Origin: Bifidobacterium phasiani
GTDB lineage: Bacteria > Actinomycetota > Actinomycetes > Actinomycetales > Bifidobacteriaceae
Direction of reading: 5' to 3'
Length of the DNA: 64,000 nt
Assembly (NCBI RefSeq): GCF_019331775.1
Contig: NZ_JAHBBD010000010.1
Location: 1 to 64,000 of the forward strand
Below, piece by piece: positions 1-9,050 of this stretch. A program made the translations under genes and the position numbers. How positions within the stretch are numbered: position 1 is the stretch's first letter; each line of letters starts with the position of its first letter. The notes below the pieces were generated by a model. It was given only the letters and a program-made list of their open reading frames with translations, was not told the DNA's origin and made no database searches.

Positions 1-140
1 ACGCCATCGTCGAGGAGATCAACGACACCCCCATGCGCGTCCTCGGCTACAAGACACCCAACGAGGTTTGGCAGCACGAGCTCGAGGAGATAGCATCATA
101 CCGAAACCACCCGAAGACAGGTGTTGCACTCACAAATTGA
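1..140 (+). CDS. IS30-family transposase, C-terminal end (partial)
   Basis: The reading frame is open from the window edge (codons from position 3) to TGA at 138-140. The visible residues include NDTPMRVLGYKTPNEVW, the signature end of IS30-type DDE transposases, where the stretch after the catalytic Glu reads roughly N-x-x-P-R-x-x-L-G-Y-K-T-P-x-E. The frame continues about 20 codons beyond the usual Glu-Val-Trp end. The sequence just after and across the stop (GTTGCACTCACAAATTGAAA) looks like an IS30-type terminal inverted repeat, but the left end is outside the window, so intactness and target duplication cannot be judged. Most likely a mobile element ends at about 140-150 and the chromosome proper begins there. 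Confidence 0.75.
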   Translation, partial: AIVEEINDTPMRVLGYKTPNEVWQHELEEIASYRNHPKTGVALTN

Positions 141-147
141 AACCGGG

Positions 148-182
148 CGGACACGGAATCGTCACGGCGCTACCATAGGGGC
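148..182 (+). promoter_or_regulatory. Putative leaderless promoter of the ProX-like gene
   Basis: CGGACA (148-153), 17 bp, then TACCAT (171-176) gives a plausible -35/-10 pair. The -10-like hexamer ends only 6 nt before the ATG at 183, so transcription would begin at or next to the start codon. The AGGGGC between them is too close to the ATG to be a normal ribosome-binding site. Confidence 0.4.
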
Positions 183-704
183 ATGGCAACCCGTATCTGC
201 GACGCCGCGGCCATCGAGGCTCTGCTCGCCGCCCTGCACGTCCCGTACCGCATCGTCGAACACGACCCGATCCTCACGGTCGAGGAGGGGTTCCGGCTCG
301 GCGTGGTCGACAGGATCGGCGTGCCGGCCGGCAACGTCGTCAAGAACCTGCTGCTCGCCGACACCCATGGCGGCCTGCTGCTGGTCGCCGCGGCCGGCGC
401 GGCCCGGCTCGACCTCAAGGCGATCGCCCGGACGATGGGCACCACGCGGCTGAGCTTCGCGCGGCCCGACGTCGTGACGGCCCGGCTGGGCGTGGAGCCG
501 GGCGGCGTGTCGCTGTTCTCGCTGCTCGACGCCGCGGCGGACGGCATCCGGCTGGTCGTCGACGACACGCTGCCGAGACTGCCCGGCGACATCGGTTTCC
601 CGGCCGGCGGCAACACGCGCACCGTCGTGTTCGCGGCGGCCGCGCTCCCCCGCGTCGCCGCCGCGCTGCGGCCGGACGCGGTCGTCATGCCGGTCGCGCG
701 CTGA
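183..704 (+). CDS. Prolyl-tRNA editing protein ProX / YbaK-EbsC-like aminoacyl-tRNA deacylase
   Basis: 173-aa protein with the whole YbaK/EbsC fold and little else. It reads like the freestanding ProX (ProXp-ala) group, which hydrolyses Ala mischarged on tRNA-Pro in the cytoplasm: NVVKNLLL near residue 50, the LDLKAIARTMG segment and the LGVEPGGVS turn near residue 100 are typical. A general Cys-tRNA(Pro) or other editing specificity cannot be excluded from sequence alone. The gene is alone on the plus strand, beside the IS30 tail, and is followed by a strong hairpin shared with tsf. The start was chosen because a TACCAT hexamer lies 6 nt upstream and no Shine-Dalgarno is well spaced. Confidence 0.8.
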   Translation: MATRICDAAAIEALLAALHVPYRIVEHDPILTVEEGFRLGVVDRIGVPAGNVVKNLLLADTHGGLLLVAAAGAARLDLKAIARTMGTTRLSFARPDVVTARLGVEPGGVSLFSLLDAAADGIRLVVDDTLPRLPGDIGFPAGGNTRTVVFAAAALPRVAAALRPDAVVMPVAR

Positions 705-733
705 GACTCTCCCCGCGCGGTGCGGACGATATG

Positions 734-778
734 ACGAAGGTGGCCGCACATCCGTACGGGATGTGCGGCCACCTTCGT
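734..778. terminator. Bidirectional terminator between ProX-like gene and tsf
   Basis: A perfect 20-bp stem (734-753 with 759-778) with a 5-nt loop lies between two convergent genes. It should stop transcription from both sides. The U-tract is weak, but the stem is very stable. Confidence 0.8.
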
Positions 779-851
779 TCGATCATGCGATACGTGACGC
801 CGCCGTCCGCGGCCGGGCCATACCCGGCGGGACGCTCACGGCGTCACCGGC

Positions 852-1703
852 TCACGCCTCCTCGCCTTTGCCGACCTCGACGCGGGCGAAGGACAGCGCC
901 TGGCCGCCGACCTCCTTGAACAGGTCGCCGACGCTCTTGGACGGGTCCTTGACGAACGCCTGCTCGAGCAGCACGTTCTCCTTGAAGAACGCGTTCAGAC
1001 GGCCCTCGACGATCTTCGGGACGATCTTCTCGGGCTTGCCCTCGGCCAGGGACTTCTCGGTGGCCACGCGGCGCTCGGACTCGACGACCTCGGCCGGGAC
1101 GTCCTCGCGGGTCAGCCACTGGGCGCCCATGGCGGAGATCTGCAGGGCGGCCTCGTGGGCCACGGCGGCGCCGGCCTCGTCGGTCGCGATCATCGCCACG
1201 ATGCTCGGCGGCATCTCGGCGGACTTCTTGTGCGCGTAGATCTCGACGTGCGGGCCTTCGATCTTGGCGACCTGGCCGACCTTGACGTGCTCGCCGAACA
1301 GCGCGGCGGCCGACTCGACGGCCTCCTTGACGGTGCCCTCGTCGGCGGCGGCCGCGAGCACATCGTCGACGGTGGCGGCGTCGGCCTTGACGGCGTAGCC
1401 GAGCACGGTCTCGGAGAACTCGACGAACTTCGGGGTCTTGGCCACGAAGTCGGTCTCGGAGTTGAGCTCGACGGCGTAGCCGGCCTGGCCGTTCGCGGTC
1501 TCGACGACGGTGGAGGCGATGGTGCCCTCCTGGGCCTTGCGGCCCTCACGCTTGCCGGCGGCCTGGATGCCCTTGGCGCGGATGATCTCCTTGGCGCGCG
1601 CGACGTCGCCCTCGGCCTCGGTCAGGGCCTTCTTGACGTCCATCATGCCGGCGCCGGTCTCTTCACGCACCTGCTTGATCAGAGCTGCAGTGATTGCTGC
1701 CAT
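852..1703 (-). CDS. tsf: Translation elongation factor Ts
   Basis: 283-aa EF-Ts, the guanine-nucleotide exchange factor that recycles EF-Tu-GDP. The N-terminal UBA-like domain (ALIKQVREETGAGMMDVKKA) is followed by the core signature with TDFVAKT near residue 75, the EF-Tu contact. Start chosen at MAAITAALIKQ because GAGGAGA lies 8 nt upstream; an in-frame ATG 12 codons earlier would lie inside the rpsB-tsf spacer. It follows rpsB by 74 nt on the same strand, the usual bacterial rpsB-tsf operon. A hairpin sits in the spacer, so tsf output may be reduced relative to rpsB. Confidence 0.97.
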   Translation of the reverse strand: MAAITAALIKQVREETGAGMMDVKKALTEAEGDVARAKEIIRAKGIQAAGKREGRKAQEGTIASTVVETANGQAGYAVELNSETDFVAKTPKFVEFSETVLGYAVKADAATVDDVLAAAADEGTVKEAVESAAALFGEHVKVGQVAKIEGPHVEIYAHKKSAEMPPSIVAMIATDEAGAAVAHEAALQISAMGAQWLTREDVPAEVVESERRVATEKSLAEGKPEKIVPKIVEGRLNAFFKENVLLEQAFVKDPSKSVGDLFKEVGGQALSFARVEVGKGEEA

Positions 1704-1740
1704 TGCTGTGTCTCCTCGTAGAAAATTCGTATGCCCCACG

Positions 1741-1767
1741 CGATGGGAGGCGGGTCACCTCCCATCG
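1741..1767 (-). terminator. Intergenic hairpin between rpsB and tsf
   Basis: A perfect 10-bp stem (1741-1750 with 1758-1767) and 7-nt loop just after the rpsB stop, read on the minus strand. No U-tract follows, so it fits an attenuator or mRNA-processing/stability hairpin better than a full terminator. Confidence 0.6.
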
Positions 1768-1777
1768 TACGGGATGA

Positions 1778-2605
1778 TCACTCGGCCTTGGCCTCTTCGC
1801 CCTGGGCTTCGGCGGCGGCCTCGGCGGCCGGGGCCTCGGCGGTGGCGCCCTGGGTCAGCAGATCCTTCTCCCACTCGGCCATCGGCTGCTCGTCCTCGGC
1901 CTTGGCGGCCTTGCCCGAACGCTCGAGCAGGCCGTCGGCGACGGCGTCGGCCATCAGGCTGGTCAGCAGCTCGATGCCGCGGATCGCGTCGTCGTTGGCC
2001 GGGATCGGGTAGTCCACGGACTCCGGATCGGTGTTGGTGTCGACGATGGCGACGACCGGGATGCCCAGCTTGTGGGCCTCCTCGACGGCCAGCGCCTCCT
2101 TGTTGACGTCGACGACGAACATCGCGGACGGGGTGCGGGTCATGTTGCGGATGCCGCCCAGCTGCTTGGCGAGCTTGTCCTTCTCGCGCTCGAGCAGGAG
2201 CAGCTCCTTCTTCGTCAGGCCGGAGCCGCGCACGTCGGTGAAGTCCATCTCCTCAAGCTCCTTGAGGCGGGAGACGCGCTTGGACACGGTCTGGAAGTTG
2301 GTCAGCATGCCGCCGAGCCAGCGCTCGGAGACATACGGCATGTTCACGCGGGTCGCCTGCTTGGCGACGGCCTCCTGGGCCTGCTTCTTGGTGCCGACGA
2401 ACAGCACGGTGCCGTTGTGGGCGACCGTCTGCTTGATGAAGTCGTAGGCGGTGTCGATCATGTCGAGCGACTTGAACAGGTTGATGATGTGGATGCCGTT
2501 GCGCTGGGTGAGGATGTACTGCTTCATCTTCGGGTTCCAGCGGCGGGTCTGATGGCCGAAGTGCAGGCCGGCCTTGAGCATGTCGCTCATCGTGATCTGA
2601 GCCAT
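1778..2605 (-). CDS. rpsB: 30S ribosomal protein S2
   Basis: 275-aa S2 protein of the small ribosomal subunit. The start [19 protein letters not shown] is the conserved beginning; [18 protein letters not shown] and the [19 protein letters not shown] stretch are all present. The last ~35 residues form an Ala/Glu-rich tail ([15 protein letters not shown]), an extension seen in several actinobacteria. The longer in-frame ATG upstream has no homology support. First gene of the rpsB-tsf operon. A def terminator hairpin lies upstream at 2798-2830. Confidence 0.97.
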   Translation of the reverse strand: MAQITMSDMLKAGLHFGHQTRRWNPKMKQYILTQRNGIHIINLFKSLDMIDTAYDFIKQTVAHNGTVLFVGTKKQAQEAVAKQATRVNMPYVSERWLGGMLTNFQTVSKRVSRLKELEEMDFTDVRGSGLTKKELLLLEREKDKLAKQLGGIRNMTRTPSAMFVVDVNKEALAVEEAHKLGIPVVAIVDTNTDPESVDYPIPANDDAIRGIELLTSLMADAVADGLLERSGKAAKAEDEQPMAEWEKDLLTQGATAEAPAAEAAAEAQGEEAKAE

Positions 2606-2797
2606 GGTATGACTGCCTTTCTTTGTCGGTTCTTGCCTGGCCATGCGCACCTGCGTGCAATCCCCGAGGGGACCGACCGACACAGGCCGTCGCGGGCATG
2701 GCGCGATGTGCGTGCGCCGGGTAGGGAACATCGGGTGGATCCGCCCGCCTGCGACCGCGGAGGGACCCGGTTGGCGCACGAGGCACGATGATAGCAT

Positions 2798-2830
2798 ACG
2801 GCCCCGCCATCACGCGGATGGCGGGGCCGT
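2798..2830 (-). terminator. Hairpin terminator upstream of rpsB
   Basis: A perfect 14-bp GC-rich stem (2798-2811 with 2817-2830, loop ACGCG). It follows the def-side repeat array and precedes the rpsB leader, separating the two minus-strand units. The T/A-rich TATGCTATCAT immediately after it may carry the rpsB -10. Confidence 0.65.
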
Positions 2831-2852
2831 GGGCATCGATGGGTATGCGGGG

Positions 2853-3071
2853 CGCTCGGTGGAGGCCTACGGACAGCCCACCGGGCTGTCCAAACGGAAC
2901 GCTGCCGCGTACCGCCATACTGCCTCGCGCTCGATACGATCGCGCTCGGCGCCGCCCTACAGACAGCCCACCGGGCTGTCTCAACGGAACGCTACGCGTA
3001 CCGCCACGTTACCTCGCGCTCGAGCAATCGCGCTCGGCGGCAGCCTACGGACAGCCCACCGGGCTGTCCGT
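2853..3071 (-). repeat. Three-copy ~88-bp tandem repeat, each copy with the same hairpin
   Basis: Copies begin at about 2853, 2942 and 3030 (the third is partial and runs into the end of def). Each contains GACAGCCCACCGGGCTGTC, which folds as a stem with loop CACCG; the hairpins are near 2871-2891, 2962-2980 and 3050-3069. The rest of the unit (AACGGAACGCT, GCGTACCGCCA, CTCGCGCTCGA) is also conserved. On the minus strand the third copy's hairpin sits just after the def stop codon, so the array looks like a triplicated terminator. No gene is seen in 2606-3071. Confidence 0.85.
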
Positions 3072-3554
3072 TTAACGGCTGCCGCGCATCATACGCATGG
3101 CTTTGCGGCGCTCCTCCTTTTCCAGGCGGTCGATGTAGACGTGGCCGTCGAGGTGGTCGCACTCGTGCTGGAGCATGCGGCCCATGATGCCCGTGCCCTC
3201 CAGCACCACGGTCTTGCCGTCCAGGTCGATGCCGCGCACGCGGGCGTAGTCGGCGCGCCTGGTGGCGTACCACAGGCCCGGCAGCGACAGGCAGCCCTCG
3301 TCGCCGTACTGCTCGCCGCGCGTCTCCTCGAGCACCGGGTTGAGCACGTAGCCGACCTTGCCGTCGATGTTGTAGGAGAACGCCCTCAGCCCCACGCCGA
3401 TCTGGTTGGCGGACAGCCCGGCGCGCCCGGGGTCGTCCACGGTGTCCAGCAGGTCCTGCACCAGGCGGCGCACCGCCGGCGTGATGGTCTCGATCGGGTC
3501 GCACGGCGTGCGCAGCACGGGGTCGGGCACGACGCGAATCTCACGAATCGCCAC
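3072..3554 (-). CDS. def: Peptide deformylase
   Basis: 160-aa metalloenzyme that removes the formyl group from nascent proteins. All three family motifs are present: GLSANQIG (residues 46-53), EGCLS (86-90, the Cys metal ligand) and QHECDHLDG (129-137, the two His ligands and catalytic Glu). Starts at GTG 3554, 6 nt after GAGGAG. Located 38 nt downstream of the acyl-CoA ligase stop on the same strand, so possibly cotranscribed. The hairpin repeat array begins immediately after the stop. Confidence 0.95.
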   Translation of the reverse strand: MAIREIRVVPDPVLRTPCDPIETITPAVRRLVQDLLDTVDDPGRAGLSANQIGVGLRAFSYNIDGKVGYVLNPVLEETRGEQYGDEGCLSLPGLWYATRRADYARVRGIDLDGKTVVLEGTGIMGRMLQHECDHLDGHVYIDRLEKEERRKAMRMMRGSR

Positions 3555-3592
3555 AATGATCTCCTCTTCGATGTTCCGTTGGCGGGACGCCG

Positions 3593-5671
3593 CTACCGCT
3601 CGTCGGCGGCGGGCCCGGCATCCTCGGCGGCCTCGGGGCCGGCGCCCTCCCCGGGGCCGGCGTCGTCCTGCTGCTGCCGCTTCATCATCTCGGATACGCT
3701 AGCAATCGAATCAGACATGTTCGTCCTCGCCTGGTCGAACGCCTGGCGGACCTTCGGGCTGACGTTCTCCGAGGCCTGGCGCACGCTCTCCGAAGCCTGC
3801 TTGACCGTCTCCGAGGTCCGGTCGATGATGCGCACCGCGGCGGAGGCCGGGCGCGGGGCGCTCCTCGGCGCGTACAGCACGTCCTCGATGAGCTGCGCGT
3901 ACCGTTCGAGCACCTTGGGGCGCACGACCTTCATGCTCGGGGTGAGCGTGCCCTCCTCCTGCGTGAAGTCGTGGTCCAGGATGACGAACTTGCGCACCGA
4001 CTCGGCGCGGGAGACGCTGAGGTTCGCCCGGTCGACGTACTGCTGGACGTAGGCGCGGACCGCGTCGTTCTGCGCGATCTGCTCCGGCGGCATCTGCGGG
4101 TCGAGCCCCTGCGCGGCCAGCCAGGAGGACGTCATCTCGTCGTCCAGCGCGACCAGCGCCCCCACGAACGGCTTGGCGTCGCCGACAAGCACGGTGTGCG
4201 AGACGATCGGGCAGGTGGTGATGACGTCCTCCATCGGCGCGGGGCTGATGTTCTTGCCGCCCGCGGTGATGATGATGTCCTTCTTGCGCCCGGTGATGAA
4301 CAGGAACCCCTGGTCGTCGATGTGGCCGAGGTCGCCGCTGTGCAGCCACCCGTCCTCGCGGCGCACCTCGGCGGTGAGCTCGGGCTGCCTGTAGTAGCCC
4401 AGGAACACGTTCGGCCCCTTGATCATCACCTCGCCGTCGTCCTCGGTCCTGATCGCGATGCCGGGGCCGGGACGGCCGACCGAGCCGACCTCGTTGGCGT
4501 CCTGGAAGTTGACCACGCACGGCGCCGCGGTCTCGGTCATGCCGTAGCCCTGGATGAACGTGATGCCGTCCATGCCGTTGAAGAAGTGCGCCAGGTCGGC
4601 GTTCATCGGGGCGCCGCCGCAGGCCAGGTACTTCAGGTTCGGGCCGAGCGCGGAGCGCACCGACGAGCCGACGGTCCTCATGTAGAACGCGTGGCCCAGC
4701 CGGTCCGCGAGGGAGTGCGCGCCGCCCGCCATCTCGTCCTTCGACCACTTGGTGAAATGCTCGACGGCCTTGGCGAAGATCAGGCCGCTGACGCCGGTGC
4801 CGGCCTTCTGCGAGGCCGCGTTGTACACCTTCTCGAACACGCGCGGCACGCCGAGCAGGTAGGTGGGCTTGAAGCCGCGCAGGTCGGCGAGCAGATGGTC
4901 GGCGTTCGGGATGTAGCCCACCACGCCGTTGGCCCCGATGGCCACGTACTGGATGTACCGGGCGAAGCAGTGCGCGAGCGGCAGGAACAGCAGCAGGCGG
5001 CTGGGCTGGTAGAGCATGTCGTCGAGCACGTCGTAGCCGGCGTACACGATGTGGGTGAAGTTGCGATGCGACAGCATCGCCCCCTTCGGCCGGCCCGTCG
5101 AGCCGGACGTGTACACGATCGTCGCCAGGTCGTCGGCCTTGACCCGGGCGATGGCGCGGTGCAGGTCGTCGTCGTCCACGCCCTCGCCGAAGTCGACCAC
5201 CGCGTCCAGGCCCCCGGCGCGGAAGTTGAACACGTACCGCAGCGAGGGATGGCCGGCGCGCAGCTCCTCCAGCACGCGGGCGTGGTCGTCGTCGCCGGCG
5301 AACGCGATGGCGGGCTCCACGTCGCCGACGATGCTCCCCGCCTGGCGCGCGGAGTCGGTCTCGTAGATGGGCACGGTGACCACGCCGATCGCGGCGCAGG
5401 CGAAGTCGACGACACCCCACTCGTAGCAGGTCGGCGAGTAGATGACCACCATGCTGCCCGGCTTCATGCCGAGCCCCAGCAGCCCCTTCGCCACCGCATG
5501 GACCCGCGCCAGCATCTCGTCCGCCGTCACGTCGTGCCACTGACGCCGTTCATCCTGCCACTGGGCGACGACGCCCCGACCGTCGCGCGCCGCGCGGGCG
5601 CCGAGCAGCGAATAGATCGTGTCCTCGTCGGTCGTGGGATGGATGACGTCCACAGAATATTCACGCAACAT
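3593..5671 (-). CDS. Long-chain fatty acid--CoA ligase (AMP-binding), FadD15-like
   Basis: 692-aa acyl-adenylate-forming enzyme that activates long-chain fatty acids with ATP and CoA. Motifs in order: the P-loop-like [16 protein letters not shown] (about 190-205), [10 protein letters not shown] (about 385), GWLHSGDLG and [17 protein letters not shown] (about 450-475). The C-terminal ~110 residues are unusual: an amphipathic repeated segment ([18 protein letters not shown]) followed by an acidic Gly/Pro-rich tail. A TAAGAT hexamer lies 7 nt before the ATG and no Shine-Dalgarno is seen, so the message may be leaderless. A shorter paralogue without this tail is at 11154-12968. Confidence 0.9.
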   Translation of the reverse strand: MLREYSVDVIHPTTDEDTIYSLLGARAARDGRGVVAQWQDERRQWHDVTADEMLARVHAVAKGLLGLGMKPGSMVVIYSPTCYEWGVVDFACAAIGVVTVPIYETDSARQAGSIVGDVEPAIAFAGDDDHARVLEELRAGHPSLRYVFNFRAGGLDAVVDFGEGVDDDDLHRAIARVKADDLATIVYTSGSTGRPKGAMLSHRNFTHIVYAGYDVLDDMLYQPSRLLLFLPLAHCFARYIQYVAIGANGVVGYIPNADHLLADLRGFKPTYLLGVPRVFEKVYNAASQKAGTGVSGLIFAKAVEHFTKWSKDEMAGGAHSLADRLGHAFYMRTVGSSVRSALGPNLKYLACGGAPMNADLAHFFNGMDGITFIQGYGMTETAAPCVVNFQDANEVGSVGRPGPGIAIRTEDDGEVMIKGPNVFLGYYRQPELTAEVRREDGWLHSGDLGHIDDQGFLFITGRKKDIIITAGGKNISPAPMEDVITTCPIVSHTVLVGDAKPFVGALVALDDEMTSSWLAAQGLDPQMPPEQIAQNDAVRAYVQQYVDRANLSVSRAESVRKFVILDHDFTQEEGTLTPSMKVVRPKVLERYAQLIEDVLYAPRSAPRPASAAVRIIDRTSETVKQASESVRQASENVSPKVRQAFDQARTNMSDSIASVSEMMKRQQQDDAGPGEGAGPEAAEDAGPAADER

Positions 5672-5692
5672 GAATCCAATCTTAATGCCGGC

Positions 5693-5734
5693 GCGCGGCG
5701 GACCGCACCGGGTGAGTTGTGCGGTCCGCCGCGC
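5693..5734 (-). terminator. Hairpin between the Rv3235-like gene and fadD
   Basis: A 16-bp perfect stem (5693-5708 with 5719-5734, loop CGGGTGAGTT). On the minus strand it follows the Rv3235-like gene and ends 21 nt before the acyl-CoA ligase start, so the ligase probably has its own promoter. Confidence 0.6.
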
Positions 5735-5817
5735 CCCTCATGCTACCCGCGCGGGGCCGGTGCCGCCGGCCCGGACCGCGGCGCGGCGCCGGGCGGCGTG
5801 TACAGGTCGTCCCTCCT

Positions 5818-6309
5818 TCAACCGACGTCGGCGAGGGTGCACATCCACCGGCTGCCGATGCGCCGGAGCACGACGTTCGCCTGGTACCGCCGGTCGCCGA
5901 CCGTCATGAACACCGAGGTGTCCAGCGAGGTCGGGCTGACGAGCGTGCCCTCCAGGTTGTCGGGCATGGCCGGCAGGTAGTACTTCGTCTCCCGCCGGGT
6001 GCCGTAGGCGATCGCATGGCTGTCCACCAGCTTGGCCATGGCCTCCAGGCGCCGCAGGCACGTCTCGGTCATCGCCCGCCTAAGCGCCGGCGGCGGCGTG
6101 CGTCCCCGCATGATGTCCACGGCCGCGCACGCCACCCGGCATGCGGACCTGGCCAGCGCGCGGCACTCCTCGGGGCCGGGCTCGCCGCGGAAGCACCGCG
6201 CGATGTGATAGCGCACGGGCCTGTCCGAGAGCTCGACCTCCAGCAGGCCGTCGATGCTGCCCAGGCCGTGCTGCGGCCGTTCCGGCCGCATGTCGTTGAT
6301 GTCGTTCAT
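5818..6309 (-). CDS. Small protein resembling the Rv3235 / DUF6459 family
   Basis: 163-aa soluble protein of unknown function. The central ALARSACRVACAAVDIMRGRTPPPALRRAMTE-like region and the later VGDRRYQANVVLRRIGSRWMCT ending match the architecture of the actinobacterial Rv3235/DUF6459 family: a helix, an x-G-R-x-P-x-x-L turn, then a beta-rich end. This is recognition by eye, not a profile hit. The start was set at 6309 because AAGGAG lies 8 nt upstream. A GACACGCC motif lies about 100 bp upstream, beyond the guaB3 terminator. No neighbour suggests a role. Confidence 0.6.
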   Translation of the reverse strand: MNDINDMRPERPQHGLGSIDGLLEVELSDRPVRYHIARCFRGEPGPEECRALARSACRVACAAVDIMRGRTPPPALRRAMTETCLRRLEAMAKLVDSHAIAYGTRRETKYYLPAMPDNLEGTLVSPTSLDTSVFMTVGDRRYQANVVLRRIGSRWMCTLADVG

Positions 6310-6383
6310 GGCTGTCTCCTTGTAGGGGCTCGGCGCCGTCGCGGATCGACGGCGTGATCAGCCAAGCACATCACAACGGACAA

Positions 6384-6404
6384 GGCCCCGCCACCGGCGG
6401 GGCC
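6384..6404 (-). terminator. guaB3 terminator
   Basis: A 9-bp GC stem (GGCCCCGCC with GGCGGGGCC) and 3-nt loop, followed on the minus strand by T-rich TTGTCCGTTGTG. It lies about 30 nt after the guaB3 stop. Confidence 0.7.
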
Positions 6405-6436
6405 AATATTGTGGAATTGTGCATAACTTCGGCGTG

Positions 6437-7561
6437 TCAGCCCGGGCGGTGGGCGCTGACGACCATGTCGCAGCGCTGGAAGCTCTTCAGGTCGACGTAC
6501 CCGGTCGAGGCCATCGCGCGGCGCAGGGCGCCGATGAAGTTCGTGGTGCCGTCGGCCTGGTGGCTCGGCCCGAACAGGATCTGCTCGAGCGTGCCGACCG
6601 TGCCGACGTCGGTGCGGAACCCGCGCGGCAGGGTCTGGTGGCGGGCCTCGGCCCCCCAGTGCATGCCGTGGCCCGGGGCCTCCGTCGCGCGCGCGAGCGG
6701 CGCGCCGAGCATCACCGCGTCGGCGCCGAGCGCCAGGGCCTTGATGAAGCTGCCGGAGTCGCCCATGCCGCCGTCGGCGATCAGCTCGACGTAGCGGCCG
6801 CCGGACTCGTCCATGTAGTCGCGGCGGGCCTCGGCCACGTCCGCGATCGCGGTCGCCATCGGCGCCTCCACGCCGATCGTGGCGCGGGTCGCGGAGACGG
6901 CGCCGCCGCCGAAGCCGACCAGCACGCCCGCGGCGCCGGTGCGCATCAGGTGCAGCGCCGCCGTGTAGTTCGACACGCCGCCGACGATGACCGGGACGTC
7001 CAGGTCGTAGATGAACCGTTTGAGGTTCAGCGGCTCGTGCGTGCGCGACACGTGCTCGGCGGACACCACGGTGCCGCGGATCACGAACAGGTCCACGCCG
7101 GCCTCGACCACCGTCGAGTAGAACTGCTGCGTGCGCTGCGGCGACAGCGCGCCCGCCACCGTCACGCCGGCGTCGCGGATCTCGTGCAGGCGGCGGGTGA
7201 TCAGCTCGGGCTTGACCGGCTCGGCGTAGATGCGCTGGATGCGGGCCGTCGCCTCGGCGGCGGGCAGCGACGCGATCTCGTCGAGCATCGGCTGCGGGTC
7301 GTCGTAGCGGGTCCACAGGCCCTCGAGGTCGAGCACGCCGAGCGCGCCGAGACGCCCCATCGCGATCGCGGTCGCCGGGCTGGTCACCGAGTCCATCGGG
7401 GCGCCGATCACCGGGACGTCGAACTCGTAGGCGTCCACCTGCCACGCGGTCGACACGTCGTTGGTGTCGCGGGTGCGGCGGGACGGGACGATGGCGATGT
7501 CGTCCAGCCCGTAGGCGAGACGACCCTTCTTGGCCAAGCCGATTTCAATTTCCTGAGACAT
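6437..7561 (-). CDS. guaB3: GuaB3-family IMP dehydrogenase-related protein
   Basis: 374-aa TIM-barrel protein of the IMPDH/GMP reductase family, of the actinobacterial GuaB3 group. The start MSQEIEIGLAKKGRLAYGLDDIAIVPSRR is diagnostic and replaces the CBS-containing layout of true IMPDH. The phosphate and flap regions (VSNYTAALHLMRTGAAGVLVGFG, ADGGMGDSG) are present, but the usual Cys loop GPGSICTT is replaced by GFGGGAVSATR, as in other GuaB3 proteins. Substrate and activity should therefore not be assumed to be IMP oxidation. Start at 7561: TAGCCT lies 7 nt upstream, suggesting a leaderless message; an in-frame GTG at 7591 is less likely. Divergent from icd. Confidence 0.85.
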   Translation of the reverse strand: MSQEIEIGLAKKGRLAYGLDDIAIVPSRRTRDTNDVSTAWQVDAYEFDVPVIGAPMDSVTSPATAIAMGRLGALGVLDLEGLWTRYDDPQPMLDEIASLPAAEATARIQRIYAEPVKPELITRRLHEIRDAGVTVAGALSPQRTQQFYSTVVEAGVDLFVIRGTVVSAEHVSRTHEPLNLKRFIYDLDVPVIVGGVSNYTAALHLMRTGAAGVLVGFGGGAVSATRATIGVEAPMATAIADVAEARRDYMDESGGRYVELIADGGMGDSGSFIKALALGADAVMLGAPLARATEAPGHGMHWGAEARHQTLPRGFRTDVGTVGTLEQILFGPSHQADGTTNFIGALRRAMASTGYVDLKSFQRCDMVVSAHRPG

Positions 7562-7699
7562 GCCTCCAAGGCTAATGCTCAGGCGTGACACCGCGCCGCC
7601 GGCGTCAGCATCGTGGGACGGCGCGGGCGCTCGTTACAAACATGCGATATGACTGGAGGGACCAACATGCACCATGACAGGACCGTGACAGGAGGAAGC

Positions 7700-8917
7700 A
7701 TGGCCAGAATCAAGGTCGAAGGCAAGGTCGTCGAGCTCGACGGCGACGAGATGACCCGCGTCATCTGGAAGGACATCAAGGACCGTCTCATCCTGCCGTA
7801 CCTCGACGTCGACCTGGAGTACTACGACCTGGGCATCGAGAACCGCGACGCCACCGACGACCAGGTGACCGTCGACGCGGCCGAGGCGATCCGGCGCGAG
7901 CACGTCGGCGTCAAGTGCGCCACCATCACCCCGGACGAGGCGCGTGTCGAGGAATTCGGGCTGAAGAGGATGTGGAAGTCGCCCAACGGCACCATCCGCA
8001 ACATCCTCGGCGGCACGATCTTCCGCGAGCCGATCGTGATCTCGAACATCCCGCGTCTGGTGCCGGGCTGGACCAAGCCGATCGTCGTGGCCCGCCACGC
8101 GTTCGGCGACCAGTACAAGGCCACCGACTTCACGGTGCCGGGCCCCGGACGGCTGACCGTGACCTTCACCCCGGAGGACGGCTCCGAGCCGATCGAGCAT
8201 GTGGTGTTCGACTATCCGGGCGCCGGCGTCGCCCAGGTGCAGTACAACCTCGACGAGTCGATCCGCGGGTTCGCGCGCGCCTGCTTCAACTACGGCCTGC
8301 TGCGCGGATACCCGGTCTACCTGTCGACGAAGAACACGATCCTCAAGGCCTACGACGGCCGGTTCAAGGACATCTTCGCCGAGGTCTTCGAAACCGAGTA
8401 CCGGGAGCGCTTCGAGGCCGAGGGCCTGACCTACGAGCACCGCCTGATCGACGACATGGTCGCCAGCTCGCTGAAGTGGCACGGCGGCTACGTGTGGGCG
8501 TGCAAGAACTACGACGGCGACGTGCAGTCCGACACCGTGGCCCAGGGCTTCGGCTCGCTGGGCCTGATGACCTCGGTGCTCATGACCCCGGACGGCCGGA
8601 CCGTGGAGGCCGAGGCCGCGCACGGCACCGTCACCCGGCACTACCGCCGCTGGCGGCAGGGCGAGAAGACCTCCACCAACCCGATCGCCTCGATCTACGC
8701 GTGGACCGGCGGCCTGAAGCACCGCGCCAAGCTGGACGGCACGCCCGAGGTCGAGCGCTTCGCTCGGACGCTGGAGCAGGTCGTCGTCTCGACGGTCGAG
8801 TCCGGCCGCATGACCAAGGACCTGGCGACCCTGATCGGCCCCGACCAGCCGTGGCTGGACACCGACGGGTTCATGGACGCGCTGGACGAGGAGCTCGCCA
8901 AGGCGCTGCGCGACTGA
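7700..8917 (+). CDS. icd: NADP-dependent isocitrate dehydrogenase
   Basis: 405-aa IDH of the type found in eukaryotic cytosol and many actinobacteria, converting isocitrate to 2-oxoglutarate with NADP. The start [23 protein letters not shown], the substrate loop [14 protein letters not shown], the DQYKATDF segment and the GTVTRHYR end of the cofactor site are all visible. In bifidobacteria, which lack a full TCA cycle, its likely role is making 2-oxoglutarate for glutamate. Start at 7700 after GGAGGA with 4 nt spacing. Followed by a clear terminator. Confidence 0.95.
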   Translation: MARIKVEGKVVELDGDEMTRVIWKDIKDRLILPYLDVDLEYYDLGIENRDATDDQVTVDAAEAIRREHVGVKCATITPDEARVEEFGLKRMWKSPNGTIRNILGGTIFREPIVISNIPRLVPGWTKPIVVARHAFGDQYKATDFTVPGPGRLTVTFTPEDGSEPIEHVVFDYPGAGVAQVQYNLDESIRGFARACFNYGLLRGYPVYLSTKNTILKAYDGRFKDIFAEVFETEYRERFEAEGLTYEHRLIDDMVASSLKWHGGYVWACKNYDGDVQSDTVAQGFGSLGLMTSVLMTPDGRTVEAEAAHGTVTRHYRRWRQGEKTSTNPIASIYAWTGGLKHRAKLDGTPEVERFARTLEQVVVSTVESGRMTKDLATLIGPDQPWLDTDGFMDALDEELAKALRD

Positions 8918-8939
8918 TCCCGGCTCCCGGCGCCGATGA

Positions 8940-8980
8940 CGCCCGGCCGATCCGCCACGGCGGTCGGCCGGGCGTTTGTT
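8940..8980 (+). terminator. icd terminator
   Basis: An 11-bp stem (8940-8950 with 8964-8974) followed by TTTGTT. Classic intrinsic terminator 23 nt after the icd stop. Confidence 0.85.
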
Positions 8981-9050
8981 ATCCAGCTCCACTACAATCG
9001 GGCACAGTTCCAGACAACGATTCGACACGAGCTTAAGGATGGGATTCACG

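Noticed and set aside
1..160. A complete IS30 element
   Set aside because: Only the transposase end and one possible inverted repeat are inside the window; target duplication and left end cannot be seen.
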